The notes under the pieces: model-generated
What the model saw: the letters and a program-made list of their open reading frames with translations, nothing else
What the model was told of the DNA's origin: nothing
Database searches by the model: none
Shown: piece by piece, positions 59,566 to 64,000 of the stretch
How positions within the stretch are numbered: the first letter of the stretch is position 1
Layout of the letters: the number at the start of each line of letters is the position of its first letter
Source: Macrocybe gigantea
Taxonomy: Eukaryota > Basidiomycota > Agaricomycetes > Agaricales > Callistosporiaceae
DNA: 64,000 bases
Direction: 5' to 3'
Assembly: GCA_011319805.1 (NCBI GenBank)
Contig: SJRY01000236.1
Coordinates: forward strand, 620,001-684,000
Made by a program: the position numbers and the translations under genes

Positions 59566-60578
59566 CTAGCTTCTTGCTAGTCCTTCTAAAACCTGGGCGA
59601 CGCGCTGCTGTCGCTAGACAAAGCGCCCCTTATGGTCAGTATGGGAACCGAGTCGCCGATCACGATATCGTACCTCTCTGTGAGTCTGTTCCTCGGTGAC
59701 GAACATTGTGGGCACGCCACGCGCAGCGAGCATCGATTGCTGCTTCGAGATCAGTCCGTCCCATACGCAGAGCACACGTTCCCTATCAAAGTGCTCCAAC
59801 TCCTTTCTAAGTCCGTGTTGCAGCATCTGTCAGTCAGGAATGTAATCAATGTCGTCAGTGTCGCGTTGTTATGTTGAAAGGGAATGTTAGGATGCGAACA
59901 TCGGCTTCATGCTTCGGAACCCTGCCGCCGCTGATCATTTTTGCTCTGAAACGAGGCAGTCAGCGGATATGAAGCTGTCAACAGAGGTTCCGAGCATACT
60001 TGGTGACGGCTACCTTGACTTTTTCTTCATGCTTTCGGTATATCGCACGGCGGTCTTCCGACAATTGCCGTTCCAAATCGTCCTGGTCTTTCTTCAGCTG
60101 AATGTGACATTTCAGGACGAGGTCGTGGCGTCGACGGTGACCGACAAGGTTGCGAGTCGTACCTGAGTGATGAAGGCAATGAAGTCAGGTTCATCCGCCA
60201 TATGCGAGATGTGCGACAAGGCCTGCTGGAACGTGTAAAAGCGCATGTCCTGCTCGGGGCTCGGGGCTCGGAGAACGTTTCGGGGTGGTGGAGAAGGCGT
60301 TTCGGATGGCGGGACGATCGGAGGTTTCGGAGACGGAACGTCTGCGGACAGAGAGGGGCAGGTGTCTGAAGCTGAGAAAGCAGGGACGCGACAGAGGAAG
60401 ACGATGGAGGCGGTTCGTGTTCGTCGCGCGACGGCTCGGAGGCAACGCTGGCGAGCTGCTGCCATGCTTGAGATGAGCGCAACTGCTCGAGAAGGGCCTT
60501 TACGCCTGCTGGATCCTAAAAGAAAGCTTTATGAGCTATTCAAGATGAACGAAACAGTTACTGAACATTGATATTCAT
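59566..60578 (-). CDS. Conserved coiled-coil protein of unknown function
   Basis: No function is known. The likely start at 60578 gives MNINVQ; after an intron (acceptor at 60516) come DPAGVKALLEQLRSSQAWQQ and a Pro/Ser-rich segment. In a shifted frame follow PEQDMRFYTFQQALSHISHM, ADEPDFIAFITQ, the charged helix LKKDQDDLERQLSEDRRAIY and RKHEEKVKVAVTK, then KELEHFDRERVLCVWDGLIS and MLAARGVPTMFVTEEQTHRE. The last exon RQQRVAQVLEGLARS ends at 59566. I remember similar unnamed basidiomycete proteins, and the helical pattern suggests coiled coil. One base seems missing at the first splice junction (about 60560) and another in the Pro/Ser-rich part (60270-60400). It lies head to head with the RGS gene. 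Confidence 0.5.
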
Positions 60579-60851
60579 TGCAAAGACCGGCAATCTAGTG
60601 GTTATCGCCGGAGAATGGCACGAGGTCTCTGTCGAGACTGGGAGACCAGGGCCAAACAGGAGACAATACAACAGCCATGAGGCAGACCATCGTGGGAAAA
60701 AAAGGGTCGCTGGGTGGCAACAGCCAGCCGTCCAATTCCCACCTGCCGTCGTCCTCTTCTTCTTCTCCTCGCCTCCACCACCACCCATTCTCCTCCTTTC
60801 CTTCTTCCTTTCTTTGTCTTCTTTTTCTTTGCTCCTTCCTTTTTGCCTGCC

Positions 60852-63000
60852 ATGCCTCCTCAAGGTGACAACGAGCCTGCCACTTCATCCCATATGATGA
60901 AAACCACAAAACGCGGAAGACCTTTCCTAAAGGTTCTTCTTTTCTTCTGCTTCCATGCTGCCGTCGTCCAGTTCACATTCTTCTCTTACAGGACACTCTC
61001 GACCTCTTCGCGACCTTGATAGTCTCCCTCCAACTCGGCCCACACAAGCAGTTTTTCCGTACCTTCCCCAATTCATTCTCAACGTTCGCCCTGCCCATAC
61101 TTTGTCTCTCTCCGTCCCCAAAGCTCATTTTCCTTCTTTCCTTCAGGGACGAAGCTGCGGCCAATCTTGCTTCGCTCAAGTTCTCCCAGTCAAATCGTGG
61201 CCCGGATCCCAGAGAACCTTCACGAATTGTGACGACCACCACGACCACGACATTCTCCATGACTCGCGATATGGCGATGGCAATGAGCCAACACTTTATG
61301 GACGCACGTCTCGTCGAAAACGCAAGCGATCCGTCCTCCAACCTCTTCAAAGATCGAGGTGTCTATGTCCTCACTCCCAAGGGTCTCCATGTTCTTGAAC
61401 GTTTTATCAGCAAGAACGGCATCAACGCCGATCATCTCCAGCAAGTCTTCCTATCCCAACCCATATGCATCAAACTGTTGCATCTCGAGAGAAGATCAAG
61501 CGACGACGAGATCATTGTCTCTCAGAGTGTCATCACTGCACTATTCCGCCGTTTCGTTGGTCGCCAGCCCAACCATCCTCCCACGTCCACAGCGCAGATG
61601 GACGCTTTTCAAAAGTACAACGAACGTGCCAAGGGTATCGCCCTGATGGACGTCACCGAACGTGCACAGCCCCTCCTTGGGAAACCACAGCAGACGCACA
61701 AACACTGCTTTGCTGCGGTAGCCGCCCTTGAATGGCTTTGCGATTTCACTTCTGTCGTCGGCAGAGAGGAAGCCGCTGAGATGGCCGCACAGTTCGTGCG
61801 TTTTGGCCTCATCACCCTAGTCAGCGATAAGCGGAAGAACAACGACTCTGCCATCATCTTCACCGTCCGGGGATCCGCGCCTGGCGGAAACTCACCTGTC
61901 AGCGTACGTGTGCTCTTCGCTCTCCGCTTCAACTTGCTTTTTTTGACAAACCGCATACACAGCAACAAGGTGAATTCCGATGCACAGCCAAGGCGATCTA
62001 CAAAATTACGGATGAAGGTCGCCGTGTTGCACGGTGGGATTCTGCCAGGGCGATAGGCGCGCATGCATCTCCGAGCGCGTCGTCGTCGAATTTGACCACC
62101 GAGCGGTCTTCTGTGGAGGGTTCTGCTGAAGGTGAGAGGAGGCAGAACTCGGAGGCGAGGATCCAGCGTAGGATTTCGATCGCTGAGAAGATAAACGCCA
62201 ACTATGAAGCCGCAGACAGGAAGGGAAAGGAAAGCAACGCGGACCGACTGCGTTACATTCTGGAGGAACCCGCTCTTCGTGCTCAATTCCGTGAGTTCTT
62301 GCGCAGCAATTTCTGCGAAGAGAACCTTTCGTTCTGGTTGGATGTGGAGGACTTCAAGCGCAAGTTCAACATCACTTCGAGCGCCATGGCTTCGACCACG
62401 TCCCGCTCAGGCGCCACCAGGAGCACGCCTGGTCAAGCAGCTATGGAAAGGCATCACGAGTCCTTGATACACACGGCGTGCATGATCCACAACACATATC
62501 TGGCTCCTTCGAGTCAATGCGAGCTGAATATCGATCACGGTCTGCGGAACGAACTCGCAAAGTATCTCGAGGAAGTCGTCATGAGTTTGACGGGCCAGAC
62601 GTTCCAAGGCCGCGTCGAACTCGAGCAGGCCAATGCCTTCAACGCGACACAGTTGCAGAACATAATTCGCCTGTATGAGAGGATTCAGATGCATGTCTTC
62701 CGCTTGATGGCCACAGACTCTGTGCCAAAGGTACATCCAGTCTCTTACACGTTGGGCTCACTCCTGACCCTTGATACAGTTCATCAAAACCCCAAGTTCT
62801 TGGCAATGAGGAATTGGGACAATGACTTTGATCCCATGGACAACGACGTGCAGCTCCTACCCTCAGGACCGTCTGCACCACCAGGCCTTGGCACGGAGGA
62901 AACTGGCGGCGCCTACATCACAATCTCCCAACATGCTGCAGAGAGGGAACACCGTCACCAAGCGGCGTTGGCGATGAACGGCGGCTCTTCTAGCTCGTAA
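60852..63000 (+). CDS. thn1: Regulator of G-protein signalling (DEP-RGS), Thn1/FlbA/Sst2 type
   Basis: This GTPase-activating protein for heterotrimeric G-alpha damps pheromone and nutrient signalling; Thn1 of Schizophyllum is the named basidiomycete relative. Exon 1 runs from the ATG at 60852 to about 60930. The next exon reads DTLDLFATLIVSLQLGPHKQ with FFRTFPNSF. DEP-type blocks follow: LASLKFSQSNRGPDPREPSR, MAMAMSQHFMDARLVENASD, LFKDRGVYVLTPKGLHVLER, EWLCDFTSVVGREEAAEMAA and FVRFGLITLVSDKRKNNDSA. After an intron at about 61900 it reads QQGEFRCTAKAIYKITDEGR. The RGS box is RYILEEPALRAQFREFLRSN, FCEENLSFWLDVEDFKRKFN and QGRVELEQANAFNATQLQNI, split by intron 62731-62779. One C seems missing at about 62790 in KTPKFLAM. 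It stops at 63000. Confidence 0.92.
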
Positions 63001-64000
63001 GATCGACATGATGTTTTCTTTCGATATCCATCTGGCACACATGGTTCGGACTCGCACATTGCTGTTATACGCGGATGGTCGGCACTTGCTCCATTTCCAA
63101 CGTATTCATCCAGTCTTCTTTTCTCTCATCTTGCTCTCCGTTCCGTTTTTTTTTTTTCACAGGCAATTCGTGGCTTGGTCTTAGCATACCCCTTTGGAGG
63201 GTTTTTCTTTCTCATAGTTTTCATAATTAATCATCTCTTGTTCATATTTCTGCATTTTTTTTTCACCACCTTGCGCGTCATATTTTCTCATAATACTCGT
63301 CTCAGTCCGAGAACTCTGTTTGCACCACAGTCTTCCTTTCATCATCTGTAATTTTTTAGTATGGTACGCCACTAGCACCAAGGGTTAAAGTTGGTCAGAC
63401 CCTCGTAATATTGAGCATGTTCATTTACTTTATTCCCATTGTACGTACATTGGTGAGGAAAACGATCATGAATACCGCATAGTTGTGTCGCATGTGAAAC
63501 GTTGCCCTGCCAATTAGGAACTGATAGTGACGTCCAATAGGCGCACGTTCGGTACCCCCGCCCGTCATTCGTCCTTCCAAGACCCGAATGACCAATTGAT
63601 TGCGCAAGTAGAGACCTTTGTCTGATGAAATAAATAACATCGGAGGCGTTGAAGAGACCACCAAGTGCGTTGGTTCCTGGGGACTCCCCTATCTTTCATG
63701 TCGTCGAGCCCGACACATCCGGAAGAGGCAGCTATGATCCGAGATCCATGATCCCGCGTTGGTTGGAAACATTCAAATCAGGAGTGCTGGCATGAAATTT
63801 GAGCGCTGAGCCCTGGACTGCAAACAGACTGGCGAGTCATTGGCATGTCCCTGGTGTCAGACAAGCATCATCTATGGCTTGTTGGGTGGCTACGCCCATT
63901 TTTTTTGATCAGGGAGGAAGAAAAATAGTGACAGGACAGAAAAATTCGTGTGAGGCTCCCAGTTCGTCATTAGCTTGAACTTGCAGCCGAAGATGAGGAA
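63001..64000. other. 3' region of the RGS gene and unresolved window end
   Basis: The first 400 bp are T-rich downstream sequence. A minus-strand open frame at 63425-63664 (GLYLRNQLVIRVLEGRMTGG) and a plus-strand run from about 63641 (SEALKRPPSALVPGDSPIFH) look mildly protein-like, but neither can be extended to a recognisable gene before the window ends. Confidence 0.3.

Noticed and set aside
1..64000. tRNA genes, CRISPR arrays, IS elements or phage genes
   Set aside because: No T-loop-like GGTTCRANNC with matching acceptor stem, no regular repeat-spacer array and no transposase or phage protein was seen. The intron structure shows the DNA is eukaryotic.

Overview
The window is nuclear DNA of a filamentous basidiomycete, most likely an Agaricomycete mushroom-type fungus. 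Genes lie close together on both strands. Nearly all are cut by many introns of about 47-70 nt with GT(R)NG donors and YAG acceptors. Several families typical of Agaricomycetes are present: a DUF6534-type membrane protein, a DUF6741-like protein, a Thn1-type RGS protein and intracellular GMC oxidoreductases. Gene models were built by hand from splice signals and remembered family sequences. No search was run, so names are recognition calls.

Layout. 0-5.4 kb: partial NTF2-like gene (-), DUF6741-like gene (+), equilibrative nucleoside transporter (-), mitochondrial ribosomal protein uL24m (-). 5.4-7.2 kb: no convincing gene. 7.2-15.1 kb: cell-cycle and housekeeping block, with the MBF transcription factor MBP1 (-) head to head with CDC14 (+), then uroporphyrinogen decarboxylase (-) and a COMPASS Shg1-like subunit (+). 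15.2-27.8 kb: looser accessory block with a cytochrome P450, a DUF6534 membrane protein, an unrecognised gene, a GMC oxidoreductase and a 7TM protein. 27.9-47.3 kb: dense housekeeping block with bL12m, NOT3/NOT5, BEM1, NDUFA12, L-2-hydroxyglutarate dehydrogenase, TTC4/Cns1, eS7, a Rab GTPase, an AMMECR1 protein, a PPR protein and uL3. 47.5-51.0 kb: divergent pair of an FAD monooxygenase and a dienelactone-hydrolase-like/SnoaL protein. 52.9-63.0 kb: bystin and UDP-glucuronate decarboxylase (head to head), an alpha/beta-hydrolase-fold protein, a coiled-coil protein and the RGS protein.

How genes work together. MBP1 and CDC14 act at G1/S and mitotic exit and share one promoter region that carries an MCB box. 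BEM1, the Rab and the RGS protein belong to polarity, trafficking and pheromone/G-protein signalling. uL24m, bL12m, NDUFA12, L2HGDH and the PPR protein serve mitochondria. eS7, uL3 and bystin serve cytosolic ribosomes. The monooxygenase and hydrolase pair could form a small aromatic-degradation unit.

Important caveat. Many strongly conserved genes (CDC14, HEM12, bL12m, BEM1, L2HGDH, TTC4, Rab, PPR, uL3, UXS1, RGS) change frame at single points. In nearly every case one base appears to be missing, often in a C run. The simplest reading is residual one-base deletions in the assembly, not pseudogenes. I saw no clearly undescribed biological system. The most unusual real signals are micro-exons inside cofactor-binding motifs, several GC-AG introns, and a Rab with a long insert between G4 and G5.
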